Positions 32,902-43,429 are shown, numbered from the stretch's first letter. The stretch: DNA of 64,000 nt from Gloeotrichia echinulata CP02 (GCA_038087035.1 CP051187.1:5896001-5960000), one strand, 5' to 3'. The notes: generated by a model from the letters alone, not told the origin. Made by a program: numbers and translations.

Positions 32902-32924
32902 TTAGTCCAGAATCAAAAATTTTC

Positions 32925-32961
32925 AAATAGGGGCGCGACAATCAATGTCGCGCCCCTATTT
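32925..32961 (+). terminator. Terminator of ftsH
   Basis: AAATAGGGGCGCGAC / GTCGCGCCCCTATTT with a 7-base loop, followed by T-rich sequence. A perfect 15-bp stem, 24 bases after the ftsH stop. Confidence 0.88.
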
Positions 32962-33090
32962 TGATAAGGTGGGTGATTCTGATATTTTTTTGAAATGGGT
33001 GTATCACCATTGGTACTAAGTTAATAAAATTTACTGATAGAAAAGTTAGTATAGTATTGAACAACAGATTTTTTTACTACAAAGGCTAAT

Positions 33091-35815
33091 ATGAGACAGT
33101 CCACTCCAGACGTTCAATACAACCTTGTTCAAAAGATTGCAAAGTGGAAAGCTGGGCTGGCTGACTTGGGGCGAAGAAATCCTCTAATCAAGTTTCGACA
33201 AGATAGTCCCCGAACTTTGGAGATTCTGACGGAGGAACCAGATATTGTCTTCCAAAAGCTTAAAGAAGAGAAGAACGCGCTCAATTTTCAAATGCTTGAT
33301 AGCGAGTATCAAGATACTTTACCGACACAAAAAATTCAAGCATTACCTACAGCCAAAAATCCTCTCGAATTAATTACGCGTCAAACAGGTAACGAGCAAC
33401 TCAAGCGGTTTAAGAAATTGCGTGCTGAGGCGCGAAAGTCAATCGAAGAACGAGGAGTCAACAGCTTATTCCTAGCACTAGGAACACTGACTTGGTATGA
33501 CAAGGATAAACCAGAGGATGCTTTACTCTCGCCACTAATTTTAATTCCTGTAGATTTAATTAAAGAGTCTAGACGAGATATATATAAAATATCTGCTTTG
33601 GAAGATGATATTGTACTAAATCCAACTTTGGCACTAAAATTAAAGCAAAGTTTTGGAATAGAGCTTCCAGAGATAGAGGCTATACAAGAACTAACTTATG
33701 ACGAAATTATTACCCAAATTAGAGAACTTTTAGCAGCACAAAAGACATGGGAAATCAAAGAGAATGTATTTCTCTCATTATTCTCTTATGCCAAAGCTGC
33801 AATGGTTAGAGACATCATTGAAAATGAAGCTCGAATTTTTTCGCACCCAATTTTGCAAGCAATTAGTGGAGATTTAACTAAATATCAGTCTAGTTATAGA
33901 GAACCATTACCCGCATCTGCTTTAGACTCACAAATTAAACCAGAGCGAATATTTCAAATTCTTGATGCTGATTCTAGCCAGCAAGTGGTAATTGAAGCAG
34001 CAAAAGCTGGTTCTAGCTTTGTTGTTCAAGGGCCTCCAGGAACAGGAAAAAGTCAAACAATTGTCAATACTACCTTACTTTCAAGAATGGCTAACTTATA
34101 AAGAAACTTACCAGAAACTCGAAAATCTGGGAGCTAATAAGTTTTTAACTGCTTTACGTGACAGGAACCTAGAACCAAAACTTTGGTTTCCAATTCTAGA
34201 GAAGCTGATTTACCAAACCTGTCTTGATGCAATTCTGGCAAGAAAGCCTGAGTTGAAGAATTTTAACGTTGAAGTACACGAACGGCAAATTAAGGATTTT
34301 TCTCAATTCGATTCTCATCAACTAGATGCTGCTAGGGAACGTTTAAAACTACTTCATGTGCAGCGTTGGAAAAATCGCGAAAAGTTCTCAATTATTCAAG
34401 CTGAGTTACCAAGGTTAAATAAAGAAGTAAACAAAAAAAGGAAACATTTACCTATTCGTAAACTCCTGAATGACAAACAAAGGGGGATACCAAATCTGGT
34501 AAAAGCTTTAAAGCCTTGCTGGATGATGAGTCCGCTTTCCGTTAGTCAATATATTAATGCTGATGAGGTTCATTTTGATGTTCTCATTTTTGATGAAGCT
34601 TCTCAGCTGCGTACAGAGGATGTTGTGCCGTCGATTATTCGCGCTGATCAAGTAATTGTCATTGGGGATAGAAAACAACTTCCTCCCACGTCAGTTTTTG
34701 TAACGGGAGACAGCGAAGAAGATTTAGATGATGAGGATGATGCAAGCTATGAAAGCGTTTTGGATGAATGTTCAAATTTTATGTTTGGACGCACACTAAA
34801 ATGGCATTATCGCAGTCAAGATGAACGCTTGATAGCTTTTTCTAATAAACATTTCTATGACTCTCAATTAGTCACATTTCCCAACCCAATTCAAAATCCA
34901 GATTTGGGAGTCTGGTTTAAGCATGTTCCCGATGGGGTATATGATCGCGGTGGGCGCACAGATAATCGCAAGGAGGCTGAAGTAGTTGCTCAGTTAGCAT
35001 TAGAGCATTTTCAACGGGTTCGGGACCAATCTCTGGGTATTATTGCCTTTAGCGAAGCTCAAGCTGATGCTATTCAAGAGCAAATAGAGATTTTGGGGAA
35101 AGATAATCCCGATTTTGATGCATTTTGTAGCGATCGCTCACCTCACTATTTTCTCAAAGCACTGGAAAATGTCCAAGGTGATGAGCGTGATGCAATTATA
35201 CTCAGTGTTGGCTATGGTCGTGATTCTCAAGGTAAGCTTCATCTCAACTTTGGCCCTATTAAAAACCCAGGTGGAGAACGACGGCTGAATGTGGCTATTA
35301 CAAGAGCAAAAAGTAAAATTACATTGGTTTCTTCTATCTTAGCTGATGACATTGATTTAACACACAGCAAAAGCGAAGGTTTAAGATTACTGCGCGATTA
35401 TCTAGAGTACGCAGCCAGTGGAGGGGAACGACTGGAAGGTAATTATTATACAGATAAGCTGAAATTTGACTCACCATTTGAAGAAGATGTTTACCACGCC
35501 TTAGTAGAACGGGGATACACCATTCGTAGCCAAGTCGGATGCTCAGGATACCGGATTGACCTAGCTGTAGTCAATAAAAATCGCCCTGGTGAGTTTTTAT
35601 TGGGTATCGAGTGTGATGGTGCATCATACCACAGTTCACCGACCGCAAGAGATCGCGATCGCCTGAGACAACAGGTGCTCGAAAGGCTAGGTTGGAAAAT
35701 TCACCGCATTTGGTCAACGGATTGGTTTCGTAACAAACCCGCTCAAGTGAAGCTCTTGATAGAAAAAATTGAACGGCTACAACAAATAAATCTTTATACC
35801 GAAAGACCGCGCTGA
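33091..35815 (+). pseudogene. DUF4011 helicase with C-terminal Vsr-like nuclease, internally deleted
   Basis: Two overlapping frames make one broken gene. The first (33091-34101) encodes the DUF4011 N-terminal region (LADLGRRNPLIKF, LFLALGTLTWYD, LLSPLILIPV) and Walker A FVVQGPPGTGKSQTIVN (about residue 312), then goes out of frame at about 34065. The second frame, open to 35815, encodes the rest of a superfamily 1 helicase: FDVLIFDEASQLRTEDVVPS (Walker B), VIGDRKQLPPTS, WHYRSQDERLIAFSNKHFY, ENVQGDERDAIILSVGYG and RRLNVAITRAKSK. The last about 110 residues are a PD-(D/E)XK-like nuclease (EEDVYHALVERGYTIRSQVG, LGIECDGASYHSS). Hundreds of residues after Walker A appear deleted. The architecture resembles the anti-phage protein Hhe. 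It is not expected to be functional. Confidence 0.82.
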
Positions 35816-35915
35816 TCAGAATTATCGCGTGATATTCGAGACTGATGGTAAGCGTGTCACTCAATTTCGATCAGGTAAACTGCCAGAAGTGGAATTTGTG
35901 GAAGGCTGCAGTTAA
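35811..35915 (+). pseudogene. C-terminal fragment of an unidentified gene
   Basis: This open stretch reads ADQNYRVIFETDGKRVTQFR then SGKLPEVEFVEGCS before a stop, a plausible beta-rich C-terminus. It has no start and overlaps the end of the helicase remnant by five bases. I do not recognise the family. It marks another broken gene in the defence-type cluster. Confidence 0.45.
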
Positions 35916-36044
35916 TTTGGCGTTGCTCCCGAATGTGGGGTGATTCTGATATTTTTTGGAGATGGGGGCTTTAGGCGGAATTAACGCAGCATACAGCCTA
36001 CTCCTCGTGGTAAAGTAACTAAGATAATTTGTTCTCTTTTTGAG

Positions 36045-36983
36045 ATGGCTAGCCTACCGCATCCAATTCAGTATCAGGGTAGTAAGAGAAACCTTGCGCC
36101 CGACATTCTCAGATTTTTACCTAATAAGGTAGAGAGGTTGGTAGAGCCTTTTACAGGAACCGCAGCCATTAGTATCGCTGCTGCTTCTAAACACATTTCT
36201 CAAAAGTTTTGGCTTAATGATCTCAACAAGCCCCTGATTGAGCTATTGGAACTAATTGTAGAAAGACCACATGAAATTGTAGCTGCGTATGCCAATATAT
36301 GGAATGAGCAGCATCATGATTCTGTCAGTCACTACTTTGAAGTTAGAGAGACATTTAATAGAACCAATGATCCAAAACTTCTTCTGTATTTATTGACTCG
36401 CTGCGTAAAAGGCGCTGTTCGGTATAACTCTGCGGGATTCTTCAATCAAAGTCCTGATAAGAGACGCAAGGGAACTCAACCTGTAAATATGAGGAAAAAT
36501 ATAGAAGGAGTTTCCGCTTTTTTAAAGGGTAAATGTAAATTTACATGGTTAGATTATAGAGAAGTTTTAGCCGAAGTAAAAAGTAGTGATTTTGTTTATC
36601 TAGACCCTCCCTATCAAGGTGTATGTGGAGAAACAGATTCGAGATATTTCTCAGGAATTGATTTTGATGATTTCGTTTTAGCTCTTGAACAATTAAATGG
36701 CAAGGAAGTAGCGTTTGCAATTAGTTATGATGGCAAACGAGGCAATAAAACCTTTGGCAATACATTACCTAAAGAGTTGGGACTCAAGAGGATTGAAATC
36801 GAAGTAGGGCGATCGTCACAAGCGACGCTACTCGGTAAAGAGGAAATGACAGTAGAGTCTTTGTATTTATCACCAAATTTACTGAGTGGACAATTTTCGG
36901 ATCTAGAAACCTATATTAGCAAAGCACCGAAACAGCTTACCCTTTTGGAAAGGCATGGACAGTTCTCAACAGTTACCCAATGA
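36045..36983 (+). CDS. Type II DNA adenine methyltransferase (D12 class)
   Basis: A 312-aa N6-adenine methyltransferase. The SAM-binding motif is VEPFTGTAAISIA (about residues 33-45), preceded by YQGSKRNLAPDILRFLP. The catalytic motif is DFVYLDPPYQGV (about 184-195). The D12 class arrangement (FXGXG-like motif first, DPPY late) matches Dam/DpnM-type enzymes. The HNH gene begins inside its 3' end (29-nt overlap), so they form a coupled restriction-modification operon. The methylase protects the host from that nuclease. The recognition sequence cannot be read from the protein. Confidence 0.92.
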   Translation: MASLPHPIQYQGSKRNLAPDILRFLPNKVERLVEPFTGTAAISIAAASKHISQKFWLNDLNKPLIELLELIVERPHEIVAAYANIWNEQHHDSVSHYFEVRETFNRTNDPKLLLYLLTRCVKGAVRYNSAGFFNQSPDKRRKGTQPVNMRKNIEGVSAFLKGKCKFTWLDYREVLAEVKSSDFVYLDPPYQGVCGETDSRYFSGIDFDDFVLALEQLNGKEVAFAISYDGKRGNKTFGNTLPKELGLKRIEIEVGRSSQATLLGKEEMTVESLYLSPNLLSGQFSDLETYISKAPKQLTLLERHGQFSTVTQ

Positions 36984-37689
36984 TTTCATCCAACTTTGTC
37001 AGTCAGTAACCGCGAAAAGACCAAAAGCTGTTATTGACCACATTCTACAATACGGTTTTATTACAACGGAAGACTTGAAGGCAAGGTACGGCTACAATCA
37101 TCCTCCAAGAGCAGCTAGAGATGTTCGAGAACATGGAATTCCTCTAGAAACCTTTCGCGTAACAGGAAGTGATGGCAGAAAAATAGCTGCCTACAGATTT
37201 GGGGATGTTGACAAGGCCAGGTTTTCTAGGTTATCGGGTAGGACAGGCTTATCGAAACAGATTAAAGCCAAATTGATCAGGAAATATGGTTGTAAGTGCT
37301 TCATCTACTTAGAGCAAGTTGAGGAGCGTGAATTGCAGATTGATCATCGTGTTCCTTTTGAAGTTGATGGAGAGCCAGAGTTAGAGCCAGAAAGCTTTAT
37401 GCTGCTTTGTGGATCTGCCAATCGGGCTAAGTCTTGGTCATGTGAGCATTGCGAAAATTGGAACAGCATAAAAGACAAATCTATTTGTAAGTCATGTTAC
37501 TGGGCATATCCAGAGGATTACACGCATATTGCCATGCGACAAGTCAGAAGAATAGATATTATGTGGGAAGAAAAGGATGTTGAGATCTATGAAAGATTAA
37601 AACAACGAGCCGTCAGCCTGGAAAAAGAAATCCCTGAATTTATCAAGGAAATCATTGAACGAGAAATGCACCGAAACACTGACGGCTAA
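36955..37689 (+). CDS. HNH restriction endonuclease, partner of the D12 methylase
   Basis: A 244-aa protein starting at the ATG at 36955. The N-terminal part (FITTEDLKARYGYNHPPRAA, DVREHGIPLETFRVTG) looks like a winged-helix DNA-binding region. The HNH core is KYGCKCFIYLEQV with ELQIDHRVPFEVDGE (about residues 117-144). SFMLLCGSANRAKSWSCEHC supplies the second half with the usual zinc cysteines (CEHCENW, CKSCYW). It overlaps the methylase gene, as expected of a Type II pair. Such HNH enzymes cut DNA at the site modified by the partner. It appears intact. Confidence 0.88.
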   Translation: MDSSQQLPNDFIQLCQSVTAKRPKAVIDHILQYGFITTEDLKARYGYNHPPRAARDVREHGIPLETFRVTGSDGRKIAAYRFGDVDKARFSRLSGRTGLSKQIKAKLIRKYGCKCFIYLEQVEERELQIDHRVPFEVDGEPELEPESFMLLCGSANRAKSWSCEHCENWNSIKDKSICKSCYWAYPEDYTHIAMRQVRRIDIMWEEKDVEIYERLKQRAVSLEKEIPEFIKEIIEREMHRNTDG

Positions 37690-37919
37690 AACTTTGTTGA
37701 CAAAATAATTATTAATTCATAATTAAAGACACTGTACAGAGCCACTCACTGAATTAAAAATTCCGTGGTCTTAAATCAGTGGAGAGTACTAGCTCGCACT
37801 GATTTAAATTATGAATTACCTTGACGCCGATCACAAATTCTAAAATCTAAAATTGCCAGTCAAGAATCAAAAAACCTGGACTCTTGAATCTTGACAAAAT
37901 TAACAAGATGTATAATTGA

Positions 37920-38310
37920 CACTCTCAGGTCTAAAGACACTGAGATTCTACAGACAGAGTAAAACTCTCGCTACGACCGTCAAACGCCGTCTACCTAGTC
38001 ACTCTAAGTCAAGCTTAGGTTTCTAGCTACTTTTATTTTTTCCCATGCTTTGGTGAATCCATCACTAAGCCAAGACGCGGTACGCTCCGCAACAAGCCTT
38101 TATTTGCTCTTTCCTGTCATACTGCGCCAGGACTTAAACCTAACCGTTGTTTCATAGGAGCGGGGATTTCTCCGATACTAGGATGCTTCAACACGTAGAT
38201 GTTTTTTGTTCTTACTCACGCTCTAATTTTAACACAAATACCACTGCGACTGAAGTCGCTCGTGCCGCTGACCACGAGCGGTCTGAAGACGCTGAGTTTC
38301 CCGCATCCCC
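37920..38310. mobile_element. Degenerate element X (IS200/IS605-type remnant or non-autonomous repeat)
   Basis: The block contains TCCATCAC...GCCA...GGTACGCTCC (38058-38088), CTTCAACACGTAGATG (38186-38201), and a perfect hairpin GCTCGTG/CACGAGC (about 38258-38280). The first two words recur in the same order at 43715-43840 (element Y). No ORF is conserved. The ends and hairpin suggest a mobile element remnant; the wider 37690-38331 spacer holds no gene. Confidence 0.45.
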
Positions 38311-38331
38311 CGTATTCCTATGAATTTAGCG

Positions 38332-39639
38332 TTAACTTTCTACTTCATCCACCGCCTTGGGAACCCCAGCCGTTAACACCTCATGGCCAGTAGCGGTAAC
38401 TAACACATCATCTTCGATGCGAATCCCAATCCCCACCCAGCGCTGGTCAATCTCTGGCTGGTCTTCGGCTGGTTTGGTATCTGGTACAATATAAAGTCCT
38501 GGTTCTATGGTCAATACCTGTCCTGGTTGTAAAAGTTGCGGGTTGTCGCCGTGTTGGTAAACACCGACATCATGGACATCTAAGCCTAACCAATGGCTGG
38601 TACGGTGCATATAAAATGGCTTGTATTTTTCCTCTTCAATTAATTTGTCAATTTCACCTTTGAGGATGCCTAGCTCAACTAAGCCTTCGGTGAGGATACG
38701 CACTGCTGTATGATGAGGTTGGTGGAAAGAATTACCTGGTTGTACTTGAGCGATCGCCTGTTTCTGTGCTTCTAAAACAATCTCGTACAATATTTTCTGT
38801 TCTGGCGTAAATTTACCGCCGACGGGAAATGTCCGCGTAATATCAGAGTTGTAATAACCATAGGCACACCCAGCATCAATTAGCAGCAGTTCATTGTCCT
38901 GCATCTGTCGCCTATTCTCAATGTAGTGCAGTACGCAAGCATTCGCCCCAGAAGCTACAATTGAAGGATAGGCAGGCCCCATTGCACCCCGCAGACGAAA
39001 GATGTGTTCTATCTCCGCCTGGATTTCATACTCGTACCGTCCAGGAGTGCTAATTTTGAGGGCGTGATTGTGTGCTTCACAGGCGATCGCCACTGCTTGA
39101 CGCATCAATTCTAACTCGGCTTGACTTTTTACCAATCTCATGCTGTGGAGAACATGTATAGTATCTTCAATCGCAATTGGGCCTGTACCACGTTTGGGAT
39201 AGGTGCGGAGTAAATCTTGGTAATGACTGAGAATTTTGTCATTAAAACTGCGATCGCGTCCTAAGTGGTAGTAAATGCGATCGGCTTTTTCCAAATACTG
39301 CGGTAGTTTTTCATCTAACTCATTGATGGGGTAAGCAATATCTGCACCATAAATTTCCTTGGTTGCTTCTACCCCACAGCGATAACCAGTCCAAACTTCT
39401 TTTTCTCGATCTTTGGGTTGGACAAAGAGGATAAACTGATGTTCTGGATGATGGGGTGCTAATACAGCCACGGCTTGGGGTTCGTTAAAACCCGTCAAAT
39501 AGAAAAAATCACTGTCTTGGCGATAAGTATATTCAACATCGTTATGCATCACTGCCATTGGCGCACTGCGAAAAATGGCAGTACCATTGCCAATTTTTGA
39601 TATTAACTGCTGACGACGCTCCCGATATTCTAGTTGCAT
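38332..39639 (-). CDS. pepP: Xaa-Pro aminopeptidase (M24B family)
   Basis: A 435-aa protein starting at the ATG at 39639 (MQLEYRERRQQLISKIGNGT). A longer in-frame start at 39723 adds residues lacking family similarity. The N-terminal creatinase-like domain runs to about residue 170. The pita-bread metal site is LLLIDAGCAYGYYNSDITRT (two Asp), HRTSHWLGLDVHDVG (His), TIEPGLYI (Glu) and GIRIEDDVLV (Glu), all present. It removes the first residue from peptides with Pro second. It acts in the cytoplasm and stands alone between element X and the TnpB element. Confidence 0.94.
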   Translation of the reverse strand: MQLEYRERRQQLISKIGNGTAIFRSAPMAVMHNDVEYTYRQDSDFFYLTGFNEPQAVAVLAPHHPEHQFILFVQPKDREKEVWTGYRCGVEATKEIYGADIAYPINELDEKLPQYLEKADRIYYHLGRDRSFNDKILSHYQDLLRTYPKRGTGPIAIEDTIHVLHSMRLVKSQAELELMRQAVAIACEAHNHALKISTPGRYEYEIQAEIEHIFRLRGAMGPAYPSIVASGANACVLHYIENRRQMQDNELLLIDAGCAYGYYNSDITRTFPVGGKFTPEQKILYEIVLEAQKQAIAQVQPGNSFHQPHHTAVRILTEGLVELGILKGEIDKLIEEEKYKPFYMHRTSHWLGLDVHDVGVYQHGDNPQLLQPGQVLTIEPGLYIVPDTKPAEDQPEIDQRWVGIGIRIEDDVLVTATGHEVLTAGVPKAVDEVES

Positions 39640-39880
39640 AGCTACTTTAGATTTCAAATTCTGGTGATATTTTAACCTTTCGTAACAAGATATTGGATGG
39701 CTAATGCCACTGATTACTGACAAAAACTCCGAAGGGTGGAATTTTTTGACCTACTCTGGGGGCACATATATTTTCCGCGTTTTTTGGAATCTTGACTTTT
39801 GACCCTTGTCTGCGACACGCTGGGCGATGACAAGCTCTCGCGTTAAAACTATGACAGTTGGGTAAGTCCTATTGTCTTTG

Positions 39881-40060
39881 ACACTCCCCGACCATTAGGT
39901 ACGGGGATTCTGTAATCTACGTCAGAATTTGCTCTTGCTGGCTTGCGCCAACTAGCGTAGTGATTCCGACTCCTACAGCGTTACTTCGGGATTGCCCATC
40001 CCTAGCAAGTCTTGCATCGCGGAGCGTGTCGGAGACAAGATTTAAAATGTTAATCGCTGC
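39881..40060 (-). ncRNA. Candidate reRNA/omega RNA at the tnpB 3' end
   Basis: TnpB guide RNAs overlap the tnpB 3' end and extend through the right-end hairpin, with the guide in the flanking DNA. Here the hairpin at 39886-39906 lies just past the tnpB stop (39917), so the guide would lie below about 39880. The call rests on family position only. Confidence 0.4.
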
Positions 40061-41131
40061 ATTTTCATCCCTATGCAACTTGCATCCACAACTACAAACA
40101 TGGGTGCGAGTTGATAGAGATTTTTTTACAATCACGCCACAATTTGAACACTTTTGTGATGTGTAATGTGGTTGCACGCTGAACACTAACTTACCAAATT
40201 TACCAGCAAAATACTCAATCCACTGCCTAAACAAATACCAGCTAGCGTCAGCAATTGACTTAGCTAAACAATGGTTTCTGAGTAAGTTACGCACTTGCAG
40301 GTTTTCATAGGCTACTAAGTCGTTAGACTTGCACACGTTACGCGCTATTCTCTTAGCGTGTTCATTCCGTTGCCTACTTATTCTCAAGTGCTTAGAGGCA
40401 AATATAGCTCTAGATTTTCTACGTCCTGAAGAACCTTTTTTCTTTTTGTAAATACGTCTTTGAGCATGTTTAATTGACTTTTCAGCCTTGATCAAAAACT
40501 TGGGATTAGATTCTTGATGTCCGTTAGAATCAGTGTAAAAACTCTCTAGCCCAACATCTAAACCGATTTCATTACCTGTCAGTGGTTGAATATCTGAAGC
40601 TTCAACATCAATACAAAACTGACAGTAATAGCCATCAGCACGACGCACCAATCTAACACGTTTAATTGATTTTACAGGGTAGGTTTGAATATCCCATTTG
40701 CCCAACAATTTCAACTCACCAATACCTTTTTTATCAGTAATGGTAATACGGCGCTTGATTGGATTTAGCTTCCAGCCTGATGTCTTGTACTCAACCGAGC
40801 GATTATCACGCTGGAATCTGGGATATCCCTTTTTACCTGATACTTTCTTTTTACAATTATCGTAAAACCTTGATATTGCTAACCATGCTCTTTCGGCTGA
40901 GGATTGTACTGCCATCGAGTTTAGGTTAGCGACAAATTTAAATTCGTTGCGTAGTTCCGTTGAATACTTGTTGAGTGCGAATCTATCAATTTTTGCTTCT
41001 CTTGGCGCGTCAATCCAATATCTCAAACATTTGTTTCTAATGAATTGAGTAGTTTTAATAGCTGATTCAATGGCTAAATATTGAAGTTTTTTAGCTTTAA
41101 CTTTGTACTCTAGAACTAGCAACTTAATCAC
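39917..41131 (-). CDS. tnpB: TnpB, RNA-guided RuvC-like nuclease (IS200/IS605)
   Basis: A 404-aa TnpB of normal length. RuvC-I is NEIGLDVGLESF (Asp192), RuvC-II is DLVAYENLQV (Glu276), and RuvC-III is HRDENAAINI (Asp355). The zinc ribbon is CSNCG (328-331) with CSCGC (346-350). The N-terminal helices (TTQFIRNKCLRYWID) and the beta barrel (RVRLVRRADGYYCQFCIDVE) are intact. It would cut DNA guided by an RNA from the element end and help retain the transposon. Among the tnpB genes here it is the only one that looks functional. Confidence 0.95.
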   Translation of the reverse strand: MIKLLVLEYKVKAKKLQYLAIESAIKTTQFIRNKCLRYWIDAPREAKIDRFALNKYSTELRNEFKFVANLNSMAVQSSAERAWLAISRFYDNCKKKVSGKKGYPRFQRDNRSVEYKTSGWKLNPIKRRITITDKKGIGELKLLGKWDIQTYPVKSIKRVRLVRRADGYYCQFCIDVEASDIQPLTGNEIGLDVGLESFYTDSNGHQESNPKFLIKAEKSIKHAQRRIYKKKKGSSGRRKSRAIFASKHLRISRQRNEHAKRIARNVCKSNDLVAYENLQVRNLLRNHCLAKSIADASWYLFRQWIEYFAGKFGKLVFSVQPHYTSQKCSNCGVIVKKSLSTRTHVCSCGCKLHRDENAAINILNLVSDTLRDARLARDGQSRSNAVGVGITTLVGASQQEQILT

Positions 41132-41204
41132 CCCCTTTGTTGTTTATGTTATATTTTGATTATACCATTCTTAAGTAGAAAACCGCAATAGGTTATTTCG
41201 GAAA

Positions 41205-41609
41205 ATGGCAATTTTTACACCAGATGAGTATAGACACGAGGGAAACGCTATATCATTACTCAATTACCACTTTGTTTTTATCCATAAGCGTAGAAAAAAA
41301 GTTTTGGTTGGTGAAATAGCCGAACGATTGCAGCAAATCATTTGTGATGTTTGCAATGAGAACAGATGGCGAATTATTGCAATGGAAATCATGCCAGACC
41401 ATGTACATTTATTCCTAAACGCAAAGCCGACAGACAACCCCTCTCAAATGATGAACAAAATCAAATGTTGGGCTAGCCACCACTTAAGAAAAGAGTTTCC
41501 AGAATTGCTCAAACTTCCGACACTGTGGACACCCAGCTATTTTGTATCGACGGCTGGCAATATCAGCACAGAATCAGTTAAACGATATATTGAACAACAG
41601 CGTGATTGA
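41205..41609 (+). CDS. tnpA: IS200/IS605 family Y1 transposase TnpA
   Basis: A 134-aa HUH transposase. LNYHFVFIHKRRKKVLVGEI, the HUH motif PDHVHLFLN (about residues 65-73), and the Tyr-containing helix STESVKRYIEQQ are all present. It is related to the tnpA at 9984 but not a recent copy. Diverges from tnpB (39917-41131) with 73 bases between the starts. Complete and probably active. Confidence 0.95.
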   Translation: MAIFTPDEYRHEGNAISLLNYHFVFIHKRRKKVLVGEIAERLQQIICDVCNENRWRIIAMEIMPDHVHLFLNAKPTDNPSQMMNKIKCWASHHLRKEFPELLKLPTLWTPSYFVSTAGNISTESVKRYIEQQRD

Positions 41610-41652
41610 AAACATCACAGAGGCGTAAACGCCTGACTGCTGCTTTCATCCC

Positions 41653-42103
41653 TTGCCTGTTCGCGCAGCGTCTCCCCTTCTCCCAAAGGGAGAGGCTAAC
41701 GCCAAGGGAGAAGTACGGAAGACAGCGCTGTGCCCCTGTTCCTCAAGGGTTTTCAGCCTGCCTTCCTTATAAAACCCAACATAATAAATATTTTATAACT
41801 GTTTAAAACCGACTTGAAAATATCTCACAAATCATTTACATGAATTACGCAGGTGTCACAGTCAACATATTTTTTAGGGTGCGTAAGATGTTGAAAATCA
41901 CCAACTTATTAAATCTGACGCATCCTACTAATGTGCGAGTTGCATAAGTACTGATTTACCAGAGAATTATCTACATATACTGACATTTATCGACAGAAAG
42001 CTTACTCAAAAAAATAAAAAATATCGTAAATGTTATTCATTAACAGAAAGATATTCACCAGAAGAGTTAAAACTTTAATCACAACTAGTTATAAAAACAC
42101 ATC
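41653..42103. other. Spacer with dispersed repeats
   Basis: Holds TTCGCGCAGCGTCTCCCC followed by the inverted CTTCTCCCAAAGGGAGAGGC (about 41660-41700), then a TTACGCAGGTGTCACA word at 41844 that recurs at about 56764. A GGTGCGT...GACGCATCC repeat (41875-41930) follows. No gene is supported. Confidence 0.55.
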
Positions 42104-43429
42104 ATGGCTGAAAATCAAAATCCCTTGGCTATCAATACAACAAGCTGGTATAACCAATCTCTGAATACAAGCACAAGCTTGAGTACCTCATTAACAGAAA
42201 ATTACAATCCTTCTTCGTTGCAAGGGCGTAGCAGTTCTTCTGCTGAAGTACCAAGTATACCCTTGATTTCTCCATATTTACAGATACCATCAGTCGGATC
42301 AAACCCTAACCCGAATCCTTACTTAACTAGTGCGGCGATTGTTCCTGATTTCAACGGCGATGGTAAGACAGACAAAGTATGGGTTGATCAGACAACCGGT
42401 GAAGTTGTAGTGTGGCAAATGGATGGTACAACCGTTGCAGCCAAGGGTTCTCTAGGTCAAATTGACCTGACTTCCTGGACTTACAAAATTGCCGATTTTA
42501 ACAGTGATGGTAAGACCGATTTCTTGTTACGTAATCAGAAAACCGGTGAAAATCAGATTTTGTTAATGGATGGCACAAGAATAGCCAATGCAGTTGCTTT
42601 AGACAACGTTGATATCGCATGGAGTCCCTTGATTGGGGATTTCAATGGCGATCGCAAGACTGATATCTTCTGGCGTAATAATACAACGGGTGAAAATGCC
42701 ATTTGGCAGATGGATGGTACAACCGTTGTGAGTGCAACTGTGATTGACACTCTTGACACGAGCTGGACTGCTAACATGGTCGATTTTGATGGTAATGGTA
42801 AGACCGACATTTTCTGGCGTAGTACCACAGGTGAAAACAGCACTTGGTTTATGGATGGTACCCAAGTAACTCAAAGTTCGTTGCAATCACAAGATATAAA
42901 CTGGAATTATAGCTTTGGAGATTTCAACGGCGACTTTAAGACTGACATCCTCTGGCGCAACACTCAAACGGGAGAAAATACCGTTTGGTCTACCAATTCT
43001 TTTTTCTCTAATAACATATTCTTCACTACAGGGACACTGACGACACTTGACTCCAACTGGACATCCAACATTGGGGATTTCAACGGCGATGGCAAGACAG
43101 ACATCTTATGGCACAATAACGCCACAGGTGCAAATACTTCTTGGCTGATGAATGGCACAACAGTTACTACCGAAACTTTCCTCTCCTCTACTTCTACAAA
43201 TGCTAAAGCATCGTTTGGTGATTACAACAACGATGGCAAAACTGATATCTACTGGCGCGATTATGCAACGGGATCAGACGAAATTTGGACAAGCAATGGA
43301 GATGGGACGATAGTAACTAAGACTCCTTTAGCAAGTACAGATCAGCTTTCTCCACTCGTTCTCGGAGAAGATGGTAATCCCACAATAGGAGCAGATGGTC
43401 AACCCGTCAGAAAATGGGTGACTGTCTAA
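42104..43429 (+). CDS. FG-GAP/VCBS repeat protein
   Basis: A 441-aa protein. After about 75 polar residues, seven or so repeats of about 48 residues follow, each with the calcium-binding D-x-N-x-D-G-x-T-D motif (FNGDGKTD, FNSDGKTD, FNGDRKTD, FDGNGKTD, FNGDFKTD, FNGDGKTD, YNNDGKTD). Each continues as I-x-W-R-N...TGEN...W-x-M-D-G-T. This forms a beta-propeller like integrin FG-GAP domains. No Sec signal peptide is seen. It may leave by Type I secretion or act inside the cell; that is unresolved. Similar repeat proteins in cyanobacteria are usually extracellular. It has no operon partner. Confidence 0.88.
   Translation: MAENQNPLAINTTSWYNQSLNTSTSLSTSLTENYNPSSLQGRSSSSAEVPSIPLISPYLQIPSVGSNPNPNPYLTSAAIVPDFNGDGKTDKVWVDQTTGEVVVWQMDGTTVAAKGSLGQIDLTSWTYKIADFNSDGKTDFLLRNQKTGENQILLMDGTRIANAVALDNVDIAWSPLIGDFNGDRKTDIFWRNNTTGENAIWQMDGTTVVSATVIDTLDTSWTANMVDFDGNGKTDIFWRSTTGENSTWFMDGTQVTQSSLQSQDINWNYSFGDFNGDFKTDILWRNTQTGENTVWSTNSFFSNNIFFTTGTLTTLDSNWTSNIGDFNGDGKTDILWHNNATGANTSWLMNGTTVTTETFLSSTSTNAKASFGDYNNDGKTDIYWRDYATGSDEIWTSNGDGTIVTKTPLASTDQLSPLVLGEDGNPTIGADGQPVRKWVTV

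Larger units (their letters stand above)
39881..41652. mobile_element. Complete-looking IS200/IS605 element with divergent tnpA and tnpB
   Basis: The left side has CCCCG (39886-39890) ACC...GGTACGGGG (to 39906), a hairpin just beyond the tnpB stop. The right side has AGGCG-TAAA-CGCCT (41621-41634), then CTTTCATCCC. tnpB (leftward) and tnpA (rightward) start 73 bases apart and both are intact. This is the only intact two-gene copy in the window. Ends are placed by hairpins, so they are approximate. Confidence 0.75.
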
